A stretch of DNA of 64,000 nucleotides from Allobaculum mucilyticum (GTDB taxonomy: Bacteria; Bacillota_I; Bacilli_A; Erysipelotrichales; Erysipelotrichaceae), in NCBI RefSeq assembly GCF_022701195.1, contig NZ_CP078089.1, positions 2,170,001-2,234,000 of the forward strand, read 5' to 3'. Below are positions 17,620 to 26,531 of this stretch, in pieces. The notes under the pieces are model-generated. The model was not told where the DNA came from. It saw nothing but the letters and a program-made list of their open reading frames with translations, and searched no databases. Within the stretch, counting starts at the first letter, position 1, and every line of letters begins with the position of its first letter. Position numbers and translations under genes: made by a program.

Positions 17620-17977
17620 TTTTTGATGCTTGAACATGTCAAATAATAATCTTAATCAGACAACGTAAAAAATAGCCTCTTTTTACTATGCTCATTTTTG
17701 GATGAAGAATCCAATTTATTGAGATAGGTCAAAGAGGCTGTTTTCAGTTAGTGTGCAAATTTGTACAAATTAGTTGAATCGAATAGAAAAGTGGCTGTTT
17801 GTGACAAGCCCGATTTTAAAAATCGTCATGTCGTTACAGTCCCTTTATTTTTGCCTTTTTAGCCTTTTTGTCAGTGCTTTTTCTTCAGCATTGTTCTTTC
17901 GATATTATTCTTTGCCGGTCCTTTATCGCTGCTGAAGCTGGAAGCTTTTAAAAAGAGTCAGCTTCATTTCGTAAGGA
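17620..17977. other. 358-bp gap between the decayed transposase and the AAA+ gene
   Basis: No gene seen. A long-loop inverted repeat (AGCCTCTTT near 17672 and AAAGAGGCT near 17734, followed by GTTTT) may be the remnant of the right end or terminator of the decayed element. A GAAGCTG/CAGCTTC repeat near 17935-17965 could end the leftward AAA+ transcript, but it lacks a clear T run. Confidence 0.4.
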
Positions 17978-19165
17978 TTAAAGAGCGGCAGAAGGGGATG
18001 GTTCAAAATCAGAAGCTCGCAGGATGGAGAGTTCTTCATCATCGAGCGCTGTGGATTTCTGCTGTTCAATCAGACGCCTGGCCTGGCGGGTAATCGCTTT
18101 TTCAAGAAGTGTGCGAACATCTCTTCCGTTGGCAAAATGAGCCGGACGGTTCTTTGCGATTTCTTCAAATCTCTGCTCCATAACCTGACTGGCTTCTTCA
18201 TCGAGCTGGTAGTCAAGCTCTGCAGCCATCTTGCGCAGAATCATCATCAGCTGCCTGGCACTGTAGTCTTCAAAATGGATAAATGTTGTAAAGCGTGAAC
18301 GCAGTCCTGGATTGGAATCGAGAAACTCTTCCATGCGATCCGGATAGCCTGCTGCAATTACGACAAGATCATCGCGGCTGTTTTCCATCTGTTGAAGAAG
18401 AACTTCAATGACTTCATGACCAAAGTCCTTCTCGGATTTGCGCGAAAGGGAATAGGCTTCATCGATAAAAAGAATGCCGCCTCTGGCCTTTTTAATCATT
18501 TCCATCGTCTTCTTTGCGGACGATCCGATGTATTCACCGACCAGATCGCTTCGCGAACATTCGACAAGCTGTCCTTTGGAAAGAAAGCCAAGATCCTTAT
18601 AAATCGCTGCAAGAATTCGTGCGGTTGTCGTTTTGCCGGTTCCAGGATTGCCAGAGAAAACAAGATGTCTGGCGGCTGGCGCAGTTTTCAGACCGCGTGC
18701 TTTTCGCAGACGGCTGATCTGAAGAAGAGCGCTGAGATCGCGGATTTCCGCTTTGACGCCTTCAAGTCCGATCAGTGAATCGAGTCTTTCCATGTCTTTT
18801 TCAAGCTGGTTTTCTTTTTCATCGTCCAGAGCCGAATCAGATTCGAGCTCACTTGAATCGCTGTGCGGCAGGAGAATGTTTGCAGACTCTGTCTGTGCGC
18901 CCTGATCTTTGGAAAGATCATCGGCGATTTCATGTGTCTTTTTGGAAGCATCAGGATGAGGAGTGTTGCAGAAGCGATCTTCGATTTTTGTCAGAATCGA
19001 ATGAAGAAGAATTTCGTTGAGAGAAGGAAAGTCAGGAGCACTGGTCTGAAAGTAGGCGTCCGCCCATCGGAAATCTTCCTTGAGATCTTCAATAGAATAG
19101 CCGCCAGCTCTTGCAGGAGAAGTGCAGACGCGCTCAATGATCCGCTCTTTTTCATGTTCAGGCAG
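17978..19165 (-). pseudogene. CbbX/SpoVK-type AAA+ ATPase, C-terminal ~395 residues, split by IS-A copy 2
   Basis: A leftward AAA+ gene cut by IS-A. This fragment keeps the whole ATPase module: LIGLEGVKAEIRDL, Walker A SGNPGTGKTTTAR, Walker B GGILFIDEAYSL, sensor region VVIAAGYPDRM, arginine finger GLRSRF and the C-terminal NGRDVRTLLEKAI lid. This is the CbbX / stage V sporulation protein K family. Its N-terminal end lies across the insertion at 20816-20999. Joining the two through the 10-bp target duplication (which encodes LPE) restores one continuous frame of about 455 residues. The frame extends nine bases into the element, where the outward-facing ATG ACA TTG of the inverted repeat could restart translation at 19174, although no good ribosome binding site is present. 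The original function is unknown. Confidence 0.88.
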
Positions 19166-19191
19166 CAATGTCATTAAGTTAAGATTTCTCA

Positions 19192-19228
19192 GACCACATC
19201 AGCGTTAAGCAGTGATGTGGTCTTTTTT
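19192..19228 (+). terminator. Terminator inside the left end of IS-A copy 2
   Basis: Same GACCACATCA/TGATGTGGTC hairpin plus T run as in copy 1. Confidence 0.75.
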
Positions 19229-19354
19229 CTACTCTTCAAGTCAAATCTCGAATGATTCGAGTTTTTTCACTTTTTTCTAAAAATCTATTGACAAATTTCT
19301 GCCGCCGCGCGGCTGCTTCGCAGCCGATGGGGAGAACTTAAAGGAGTTTTCCCT

Positions 19355-20665
19355 ATGACTGCTATCGCCAAAGAATGTTCTTTCTTCAGAAACACCTTCC
19401 TCAATATCATCAGCTCAGAAACGGCGAACCCTGCCAATTTTACTTCTCAGTCCGCCTTCACCCGTAAGCGGCAGATTGACCTGCATGAGCTTGTCCTTCT
19501 TCCGTTTCAGCTGACAGAGGAATCCCTCGCTGCTTCCTTTCCCTGGATCCTGTTTAAGGGCGGATCATCTGTTTCAGCCTCTGCTGTGTCTCAGGCCCGT
19601 TCCAAAATCAACTCTTCACTTTATAAAAACGTCTTCAATCGGTTTAACAAGGCAACTTCCAGCTCTGATGTTAAAACCTTCAAGGGTTATCGCCTCCTCG
19701 CTGTAGATGGAAGCGAGATTCAAGTTCTTCCTGAACAGGACAATGACATCACCTATGGCGCTTCTAAAAAAGGCAAGAAGAGGCACTTTGTTCATTTGAA
19801 TGCCGAATTCGACGCCCTCAACTCCGTCTTTACTGACGCGCTGCTTCAACCCGGCTCTGAGAAGAATGAAGATTCAGCTCTTCTTGAACTCGCTCAGCGT
19901 TCTTCATTTCAGAAAGCCATCTTCATCGCTGATCGGGGATACGAAGCTCTTATGTCTTTCTATCGCCTGCAGAAGGAACATGTCCCTTTTGTCATACGTA
20001 TCAAAGACGAGACATCATCTACAAGCATTCTCAAGTACTATAAGACTCCCGAGTCAGAAGAGTATGACATTCCTTTCAATGTGATTCTGACCAGTAAAAA
20101 CAACAGGCATGTCAAAGACCATTGGGATGTCTATAAGTACATCTCTTCGTACAGGAAGCAGCCTGAATTTGACGGTCAAACGACTGAACTCCCTTTAAAT
20201 ATCAGGGTTGTGAGGTTCAAAGCTGCCTGCGAAGGGAATGAATCATTCATTACCGTCTGCACCAATCTGTCGGAAGCTGAGTTTGGGACCGAGGACATCA
20301 AGCAGATCTACCGTCTGCGCTGGCAGGTTGAAGTCGGCTTCAGGGGACTGAAACGAAACACCGATCTTGAATGGACTCATTCAAGGAAGCTTGATCTGGT
20401 CCAGGCAGAGATCTATGCCAAAATGACTCTCTACAATCTTTGTTCCCGTTTGCGCAACAAGGTAGAAAGATCTCGTCAGCACCAGAAGCGCATCGCTCAG
20501 GCCAAAAAGCACAAGCAGAAGGCAGATTTCGGATTCATCATCAAAACGATTCAACAGTGGCTGTTCAAAAAAGCCAGAATCAGCTTGAGTACACTGGAAG
20601 ATCTTCTTCTGGCCAGGATATCTCCGATCAGAGAAGGAAGAGCTGATACCAGAAAGAAGAAGTGA
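19355..20665 (+). CDS. IS4-family transposase (IS-A copy 2)
   Basis: 436-residue transposase identical to the one at 2658-3968, with the same catalytic Asp-Asp-Glu set and Y-(2)-R-(3)-E-(6)-K signature, and the same AAAGGAG ribosome binding site. It runs opposite to the gene it interrupts. Confidence 0.95.
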   Translation: MTAIAKECSFFRNTFLNIISSETANPANFTSQSAFTRKRQIDLHELVLLPFQLTEESLAASFPWILFKGGSSVSASAVSQARSKINSSLYKNVFNRFNKATSSSDVKTFKGYRLLAVDGSEIQVLPEQDNDITYGASKKGKKRHFVHLNAEFDALNSVFTDALLQPGSEKNEDSALLELAQRSSFQKAIFIADRGYEALMSFYRLQKEHVPFVIRIKDETSSTSILKYYKTPESEEYDIPFNVILTSKNNRHVKDHWDVYKYISSYRKQPEFDGQTTELPLNIRVVRFKAACEGNESFITVCTNLSEAEFGTEDIKQIYRLRWQVEVGFRGLKRNTDLEWTHSRKLDLVQAEIYAKMTLYNLCSRLRNKVERSRQHQKRIAQAKKHKQKADFGFIIKTIQQWLFKKARISLSTLEDLLLARISPIREGRADTRKKK

Positions 20666-20815
20666 CAGATTTGAAAACCGAAAAGTCATCAGGATGATTT
20701 TTTCAACAGGTAGAAAATCATCCTTTTCGTCATGCCTGAGACGCAAAATATAAGAAATGACAACGCTCATGAACAGGGTATACGATTTTTATCCCTCCTT
20801 AACTTAATGACATTG

Positions 20816-20999
20816 GTTCAGGCAGATCAAGAAACAGATCGCATAAAGCAGAAACATCGCTTCTCTTTCCGGTTTTTGCATAGAGATCGCGGCACAGAGC
20901 GCTTCCCATTCGTCGTCGCATATCCCAGCCAAGCAGGCCGCTTAAAAAATCACAGGTGCCGTACGCAGTCAGCAGATCCTGTTTCAGTGTAGTTTGCAT
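20816..20999 (-). pseudogene. N-terminal fragment of the IS-split AAA+ ATPase gene
   Basis: Encodes the first ~61 residues (MQTTLKQDLLTAYGTCDF ... LCDLFLDLPE) before running into the element, where it would add PMSLS and stop. The LPE codons lie in the target duplication, and the other half resumes at LPEHEKERI on the far side. The ATG at 20999 has no visible Shine-Dalgarno. TATAAT lies only about nine bases upstream of it, which would make the original mRNA nearly leaderless if that is the -10 box. Confidence 0.85.
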
Positions 21000-21202
21000 A
21001 GTTTCATTATAAACACCCCGGGATGTGCGTCCATTTGGAAAGAATTTCTAAACAAACAATGCATTATGATTGATTTTTCTGTCGTTTAGAGGCCGTTTTT
21101 CTTCAGGCATTATCAAAGCGGCAGTTGAAGAAAAACGTATGATGGAGATAGAGATCAATACATATCACATTTCAGTTGGCTCTGGAAAGGAATTTATTAC
21201 TT

Positions 21203-21694
21203 ATGTTATTCGTAACTCTTATGCCTTATTTCTCCAGCCTGAGCATGGAAATCGGCTGGTCTGTCGCACTTCTTCTGATTTACTATATCGGCATTGCGGC
21301 CGGCCTGTGGAAAATGTTTGAGAAAGCCGGCGAGCAGGGCTGGAAGGCTCTGATCCCGTTTTACAACACGTATATTCTTTACAAGCTGACCTGGCAGACA
21401 AAAATGTTCTGGATCGAAATCGCAGTCATTCTGGGTGCCGGTCTTCTGTATACCCTCGGCCTTGGAACGATGAGCATGCTTATGATTTACATTGCCTACG
21501 GTCTGTCAATTGTTGAGGCACTCATTCAGGGCTGCCTGTGCTACAACATCGCCCTTGCCTATGGTCATGGCTTCGGCTATTTTATCGGAATCTATCTGCT
21601 TGATTTCATTTTCTATCCGATCATTGGCTTCGGCTCTTCGCAGTATGCGGGAAACCGTTACGAACGCGCTGACTCCTATCATATGGCTCATTAA
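21203..21694 (+). CDS. DUF5684-type small membrane protein
   Basis: 163-residue protein with four or five hydrophobic segments. The motif GWKALIPFYNTYILYKLTW after the second segment, and FIFYPIIGFGSSQYAG near the C terminus, are typical of DUF5684 membrane proteins of unknown function. TTG at 21176 could start a nine-residue longer form. I chose the ATG at 21203 (AAAGG about 13 bases upstream). It lies between the broken AAA+ gene and the Ter cluster and has its own terminator, so it is probably transcribed separately. Confidence 0.7.
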   Translation: MLFVTLMPYFSSLSMEIGWSVALLLIYYIGIAAGLWKMFEKAGEQGWKALIPFYNTYILYKLTWQTKMFWIEIAVILGAGLLYTLGLGTMSMLMIYIAYGLSIVEALIQGCLCYNIALAYGHGFGYFIGIYLLDFIFYPIIGFGSSQYAGNRYERADSYHMAH

Positions 21695-21756
21695 TCCATC
21701 TGAACGATCATCCTGTATTGATTAGACGGATTGAACAGATTATTCAGATCAATAAG

Positions 21757-21777
21757 CTCCCGTCAGGGAGTTTTTTT
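21757..21777 (+). terminator. Terminator after the DUF5684 gene
   Basis: CTCCC-GTCA-GGGAG hairpin followed by seven T. Confidence 0.8.
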
Positions 21778-21935
21778 GCATCTGCATGAGCGTGCCTGTC
21801 GATTTGTATGGATGCTCTGCCGAAAAAAGAACAGAACTGTAAAATCGACTCTTTTTGAACTAATATGAAAAAGCATGAAGCTGCTGCAAATCTGCCGGAT
21901 TTGTCAGAAGTGCCGGAAAGAAAAGAGGAAACCGT

Positions 21936-23498
21936 ATGTCCAGTCTTCAGGATCTTGTACTTGAATTATGGAAACCCAACAGTACCCGAAGCCGTTACAA
22001 CGACTTTAAACCGGTTTTCCGGCGTTATGACGGGTTCGATTCTGAGACAGAATTCAACAATGTCTGCCGGACGATTGAGGAAACAAAAGATGATTCAACC
22101 GTAATATCCGACGGGAATTTTGCCTTCCGTCCGCGCGTGGAAATCCTGCAGCAGATCAAAAAAGAACTGCCTTCGATGGATCTTCACAGGATTACTCCGG
22201 CGGAGCTGACGATGTTTGCGGATCCGGAAGTGAATTCTGTTTTTCTTTCGGCTCTTGGCTATACCTTTTCTCTTGCCGAGCGCAACCGCCTGTTCTCTTC
22301 AAGAAAGCAGCAGGAAAATTTTATTTCCAATCTGATTGTATATACGATTGACTATCTGCTTCCGCTTCGCTTTAAGCCGGATCAGTGTCCGAAAGTCATT
22401 TTTTATGATCATGGCAATATGGATGAGCGAAGTTTCTGGTTTCTGATTCTCTGCTATGTCATGGGAATGGACGTTGTGGTGCTTGAGCCAGCCGGCGAGC
22501 CTGCATTCTGGACGTATGATCTCGATCATCTCAGTGAAAAAGTCACTGGAAATCGAAGAAGCTCTGGCAAAACACTTGCTCAGCGTGCCGCGCTCGGCCA
22601 GAAGATCGAGAAAGTCCGTACAAATGTTTCTGTTCTTTCTTCCCAGATTGATGACAGTCTGTTCGTTTCAACGGGCGTGTTCAAACCCTGGACCTATCGC
22701 GGAAAACCGATGCGGGAGATTCAGATTGAAGGAACGCGCATTGATCTGGAAGATGTGTGGGGACGGGAAGCAAGATTCCGTGAAGGTTTTGCCGCAGATC
22801 ATGATTCCGTTACAGTGCCGACATTCTACGCGGAAATTGACGGGGTGGATAAAGATCCCGATGAATATGCAAGACTGCTTTCCAGGATGGAAAACGCTCC
22901 TGATCTGCAGATCGATACCGAGCGCGGCAGAAGCCTGCTCCGACACATGCCAGATCCGAAAGAGTCTGTAAAACTCGTTTTTTCCATGAATCCGGATGGA
23001 ACGTTTGACTACGAAAAGCTGCGCGACCGGCAGGACTGCATTTTCGATCAGCTTTCCGATGAAACAGCACACTTTTTTGTCGACAAGCTCAATGAGTTTA
23101 TCCTCGCTCAATCGCCAAAACCATCCAAGAATGATCGCGTTCAGATCGCAGCCGTTCTTCTTTCTCTTTCCAAAGAGATTGGCCGGATGATTGAAAATCA
23201 TGACTATCCGTTCAACGTTCCAAAAGTTCTGCTGTTTCTGTTTAAAGAAGAAAAGATCATCCGGGAATGCCAGATTATTCTCCCGTTTTTAAAGATGATG
23301 GGCTTCGATGTAGCAATTTTTGCTCCCTCGGGCGTTTCCGGCCTGGCCGACCGTACCCGGACGACCATCCGCCTCGATAAGATGGACTACGACATGGCCG
23401 TGCCTCCGATTCTTCATGATGGGGCAAACGGAAAAGGAAAGGACAGAACCCGTGATGAGAAGAAAGGCGGAAAATCGTTCTTCGATTTCTTCCGTTGA
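21936..23498 (+). CDS. YceG-like protein of Ter/toxic-anion stress clusters
   Basis: 520-residue protein resembling B. subtilis YceG, a component of the yceC-H stress operon (Pfam calls the family YceG_bac, part of a putative biosynthetic module). Two similar halves each carry a nucleotide-sugar-transferase-like stretch: KVIFYDHGNMDERSFWFLILCYVMGMDVVVLEP (res ~150-185) and KVLLFLFKEEKIIRECQIILPFLKMMGFDVAIFAPSG (res ~430-470). RBS AAAAGAGGAAACC precedes the ATG. It is the first gene of the rightward yceG-telA-terD-terD series. Biochemical function is not established; Ter-associated proteins of this group have been predicted to make a nucleoside-like metabolite. Confidence 0.82.
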   Translation: MSSLQDLVLELWKPNSTRSRYNDFKPVFRRYDGFDSETEFNNVCRTIEETKDDSTVISDGNFAFRPRVEILQQIKKELPSMDLHRITPAELTMFADPEVNSVFLSALGYTFSLAERNRLFSSRKQQENFISNLIVYTIDYLLPLRFKPDQCPKVIFYDHGNMDERSFWFLILCYVMGMDVVVLEPAGEPAFWTYDLDHLSEKVTGNRRSSGKTLAQRAALGQKIEKVRTNVSVLSSQIDDSLFVSTGVFKPWTYRGKPMREIQIEGTRIDLEDVWGREARFREGFAADHDSVTVPTFYAEIDGVDKDPDEYARLLSRMENAPDLQIDTERGRSLLRHMPDPKESVKLVFSMNPDGTFDYEKLRDRQDCIFDQLSDETAHFFVDKLNEFILAQSPKPSKNDRVQIAAVLLSLSKEIGRMIENHDYPFNVPKVLLFLFKEEKIIRECQIILPFLKMMGFDVAIFAPSGVSGLADRTRTTIRLDKMDYDMAVPPILHDGANGKGKDRTRDEKKGGKSFFDFFR

Positions 23499-23749
23499 TC
23501 CTGCCTCATTCTTCGATTGAACCATTCCTTCTGTTTCTTTTTCGATCCAGAAGAGTACTGAAAAATTTCCTGAAGCATGTGCAGAAGGAGGTTTTGTTTT
23601 CCGCAGGAAACAAAAAGATACCGTGAGTCGAAAAAGATCAATCAGTTCCTAACGATTCGTTATCTTTTTCTGTACATAAAGAGAACTGTAAACAGGCGAT
23701 GGTAAAATAAAACAGATATTTGCACCTTTCATTCCTGCGGGATGAAAGG

Positions 23750-23775
23750 AAAAAACCGGCCGGAAAACCGGCCGG
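23750..23775 (-). terminator. Very strong GC hairpin in the telA leader, terminator-like on the minus strand
   Basis: CCGGCCGG-AAAA-CCGGCCGG, a perfect 8-bp GC stem. On the minus strand it is followed by TTTTTT, so it reads as a leftward terminator. On the plus strand it lacks a T run and sits 27 bases ahead of the telA start codon. No leftward gene is visible that would need it. Confidence 0.5.
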
Positions 23776-23801
23776 CTGATGCAAACAGTAGAGGATGGAG
23801 T

Positions 23802-24983
23802 ATGAATTTTGACAATTTAGAAAGCCCTCTGGCTGTTCTTGAAGAAGACCCGTTTGCTGAAAGCAAGGCGAGCCAGTATTCCTACAAGCCAAGAGTTGAT
23901 GTCATGGAAGTCACCAAGCCGGTGATGGAAATGGAAGAGAAAAATGATTATCAGACAGCTCTGCGCAAGCTGCCAGCCGTACGCGCTCTGACTAATGAGA
24001 TTGATATTTCGAATCCGAAAACAATCCAGATGTTTGGTGCAAAAGCGGGAGATGGCATTTCGCGCGTTTCCAGCCAGCTGCTCGATAATACGCAGGCGAT
24101 CCGTTCAAAAGAAATTTCAGAAATGATGGTCAATCTGACGAATGCGATGAAACGATTTGATGCCACAGAACTTGATCTTGATGATCAGATGGGCAAACGC
24201 GGCATCTTCGGAAAAATGCGCATGAAAGTAAAAGAATCTATCGAAGATATCGTTGCAAAATACGACAATTTGGCAAAGGATGTCGACAAGATTTCAGCAA
24301 CGCTCAACCGCTACATGTCCGACATTGACAGTTCGAATGCCAACCTGGAAAAACTGTATAACGCAAATGCGCAGTACTTCAAAGCACTCGAATGCTACGT
24401 CGTAGCCGCAGACATGGGTCTTGAAGAGATTCAGGACAAGATGAATGAAGTGCAGTCGGATCCATCCATGTCCGATGATCAGAAGAGCTTCATCGTCCGC
24501 AAGCTACAGGATAACTACTACCTGCTCGAACAGCGCAAAGCAGATCTGCAGACAGCTGAAATGGTATCTCTTCAGCTTCAGCCGACGCTTGCTCTGATGA
24601 TGCAGTCGAACTATCAGCTGATGGGCAAGATCAATACGTCATTTATTGTCACGCTGCCTGTTTTCAAGATTTCACTGACCAACGCAGTCATGCTCAAACG
24701 TCAGGAAATCCAGGCAAAATCGATTGCTCAGCTCGACCAGGCAACGAATGATCTGCTTCTGCGCAATGCCAATACAACTGTAAACAATTCCAAAACAGTC
24801 GCAAAAATGGCAAATACGACTGGAATCAAGATGGAAACTCTGCAGAAAGTGCAGGATACCATCATGAACGGAATCAACGAAGTCAATGAAACTATGGCAG
24901 CCGCTTCCGTTCAGCGAAAAGAAGATTCCAAAGAACTCAATCGCATGATTCTTGATATGAAACAGAAAGGATTCGGTGCTTAA
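23802..24983 (+). CDS. TelA / YceH family toxic-anion resistance protein
   Basis: 393-residue mostly helical protein. Regions such as LPAVRALTNEIDISNPKTIQMFGAKAGDGISRVSSQLLDNTQ, ATLNRYMSDIDSSNANLEKLYNANAQYFKALECYVVAAD and the MLKRQEIQAKSIAQLDQATNDLLLRNA stretch are TelA hallmarks. Family members are linked to tellurite and other oxyanion, cell-wall antibiotic and colicin stress; mechanism is unknown. The frame extends upstream to 23742, but the ATG at 23802 has GGATGGAG six bases ahead. It is followed two bases later by the first terD-like gene, indicating an operon. Confidence 0.9.
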   Translation: MNFDNLESPLAVLEEDPFAESKASQYSYKPRVDVMEVTKPVMEMEEKNDYQTALRKLPAVRALTNEIDISNPKTIQMFGAKAGDGISRVSSQLLDNTQAIRSKEISEMMVNLTNAMKRFDATELDLDDQMGKRGIFGKMRMKVKESIEDIVAKYDNLAKDVDKISATLNRYMSDIDSSNANLEKLYNANAQYFKALECYVVAADMGLEEIQDKMNEVQSDPSMSDDQKSFIVRKLQDNYYLLEQRKADLQTAEMVSLQLQPTLALMMQSNYQLMGKINTSFIVTLPVFKISLTNAVMLKRQEIQAKSIAQLDQATNDLLLRNANTTVNNSKTVAKMANTTGIKMETLQKVQDTIMNGINEVNETMAAASVQRKEDSKELNRMILDMKQKGFGA

Positions 24984-24984
24984 T

Positions 24985-25662
24985 ATGGCTGTACAGCTTG
25001 ATCTGAATAAAGAAGTCAAACTTGATCTGAATAAGGGAATTACCCTGGATCTGAACAAAGGCGACTTCGTCAACCTTTCCAATAACAGTCTTGACTCCTC
25101 CGTCCTGCGAGCAGGATGCGGATGGAACTGCAGGAAAGTGGAAAAACGCGGACTTTTCCGTTCAAAAATGGTTTCTGAAGATGTCGACCTCGATCTGGTT
25201 GCGGTTCTTGAAGATGCCAACGGAACTATTCTCAACCGTGTTTTCTTCAACCGTCTTCAGGTTCCCGGTCTGGCTCTTGACCAGGATGATCGCTCCGGAA
25301 GCGATGGCTACACCGATATTAACGCGGCTGTCCGCTCGCTTTCTAAAGACAACGAAAACATCACGATCCGTCTGAACATGATCGCACCACAGGTGCAGAT
25401 CATTAAAATCGGTGTCGTCATCTATAATGTTGGCCGAGTTAAGCAGGGTCTTAGACCTCATACCTTTGAGATGATCGACAGCGCCTATTGCAAACTCGTG
25501 GATGAAACAGGCAAAAAAGTCCTCTGCTCCGTTCGCATGGGTGAAAACGGCGGCGATCATACAGCAGTAGTCATGGCTGTTCTGAAACGCTATCAGGGAC
25601 AGTGGGTCTTTGAAGCAGCAGAAGACTATGTCTATGCTGACAACGTCCTTGACTTCCATTAA
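24985..25662 (+). CDS. Divergent TerD-domain protein with triple LDLNK N terminus
   Basis: 225-residue TerD-like protein. The first 25 residues hold three copies of LDLNK (QLDLNKE, KLDLNKG, TLDLNKG), where normal TerD proteins have one or two. Acidic motif EDVDLDLVAVL corresponds to the DxDxDxSAFL Ca2+-binding region, but the usual GDDDE motif is replaced by RSGSDGYTDINAAV, and the C-terminal half is unlike the two neighbours. The start at 24985 is two bases after telA, with AGAAAGGA 13 bases upstream. Possibly a TerD relative with altered Ca2+ binding (inference). Confidence 0.8.
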   Translation: MAVQLDLNKEVKLDLNKGITLDLNKGDFVNLSNNSLDSSVLRAGCGWNCRKVEKRGLFRSKMVSEDVDLDLVAVLEDANGTILNRVFFNRLQVPGLALDQDDRSGSDGYTDINAAVRSLSKDNENITIRLNMIAPQVQIIKIGVVIYNVGRVKQGLRPHTFEMIDSAYCKLVDETGKKVLCSVRMGENGGDHTAVVMAVLKRYQGQWVFEAAEDYVYADNVLDFH

Positions 25663-25766
25663 TTAATACAAACTCTGCTGCCAGGCAGGCAGTATCGCCT
25701 GCTTCCGGCATTCAATTCGTAAAGAAACGTTTGTACAAATACACATGTACAGAAGGAGAAAACAGT

Positions 25767-26408
25767 ATGGATTTCAGTTCTCTTAATCTTGGAGGATCCG
25801 GATCCTCCTCAAACAGTGCATCTGCTGCACCTGTAAGTCTTGATCTGCATAAAGGCTTTACGCTTGATCTGACAAAACCTACCGGAGCTGCTCTGAGTTC
25901 AATTCGTGTCGGTCTTCTCTGGGATCCGGTTGTTTCCGGAACAGATGTAGATATCGATCTTTCAGCTTTCCTGCTGCATAACGGCAGAATCTATTCCGCA
26001 GCCGATGTTATTTTCTTCAACACTCCCAAAGGAGCTCCGACAGAAGCGTACATTTTCAAATCTGCTGATGCGAGAACCGGAGCAGAGGCTTCGGGCGATG
26101 ATGATGATGAGTGGATTCAGGTCAATCTCGATCGTGTTCCAGCTGATGTAACGAGCATTGTTTTTGTCGCCAATATCTTCAACTACCTGCAGAACAACCA
26201 GACATTTGGCGTTGTTCGCTCGCTTGCCCGCGTTTCGGATGCATCTAACGGAAAACCGCTTGCAGATTTCCATCTGTCTTCTGACTATGCAACGGATTCT
26301 GCGATCATTCTTGGAGAAGTTGAACGCAAAAATGGAACATGGTCCTTCAATACGATCGGCGAAGGATCGATGAACGATCTCAACGGTCTGCTGGGAAAAT
26401 TCCAGTAA
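25767..26408 (+). CDS. TerD family Ca2+-binding stress protein
   Basis: 213-residue protein with a short Ser/Gly-rich N terminus followed by VSLDLHKGFTLDLTK, DVDIDLSAFLLHNGRI, SGDDDDEWIQVNLDRVPADVTSIVFVANI, QTFGVVRSLARV and the closing WSFNTIGEGSMNDLNGLLGKF. This is the canonical TerD domain, whose acidic loops bind Ca2+ in characterised members. The ATG at 25767 follows AGAAGGAG. A 104-base gap separates it from the divergent TerD gene. Confidence 0.92.
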   Translation: MDFSSLNLGGSGSSSNSASAAPVSLDLHKGFTLDLTKPTGAALSSIRVGLLWDPVVSGTDVDIDLSAFLLHNGRIYSAADVIFFNTPKGAPTEAYIFKSADARTGAEASGDDDDEWIQVNLDRVPADVTSIVFVANIFNYLQNNQTFGVVRSLARVSDASNGKPLADFHLSSDYATDSAIILGEVERKNGTWSFNTIGEGSMNDLNGLLGKFQ

Positions 26409-26531
26409 TCGGCTGAAAAATCTGTAATTTTCAAAAAATTCACCAAAAATCTGAACAGCTGATTCTTAGAGCGCGTTTCTCGATCGGATGTATAGAGTGA
26501 AAACAGCTGTTCATTCGGAACAGAGGTTTTC
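26409..26531 (+). other. AT-rich stretch preceding the CRISPR-like repeats
   Basis: No gene. A-T rich runs (AAAAATCTGTAATTTTC) and an AACAGCTG/CAGCTGTT repeat. It sits where a CRISPR leader would be if the following repeats are a relic array. Confidence 0.3.

Larger units (their letters stand above)
19166..20815 (+). mobile_element. IS-A copy 2, complete IS4-family insertion sequence (1650 bp)
   Basis: Identical by eye to the element at 2469-4118 and in the same orientation, with the same 18-bp terminal inverted repeats. It is flanked by a 10-bp direct repeat GTTCAGGCAG (19156-19165 and 20816-20825), one base longer than the 9-bp duplication at copy 1. It interrupts the leftward AAA+ ATPase gene. 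Identity of the copies and clean target duplications point to recent transposition. Confidence 0.95.
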
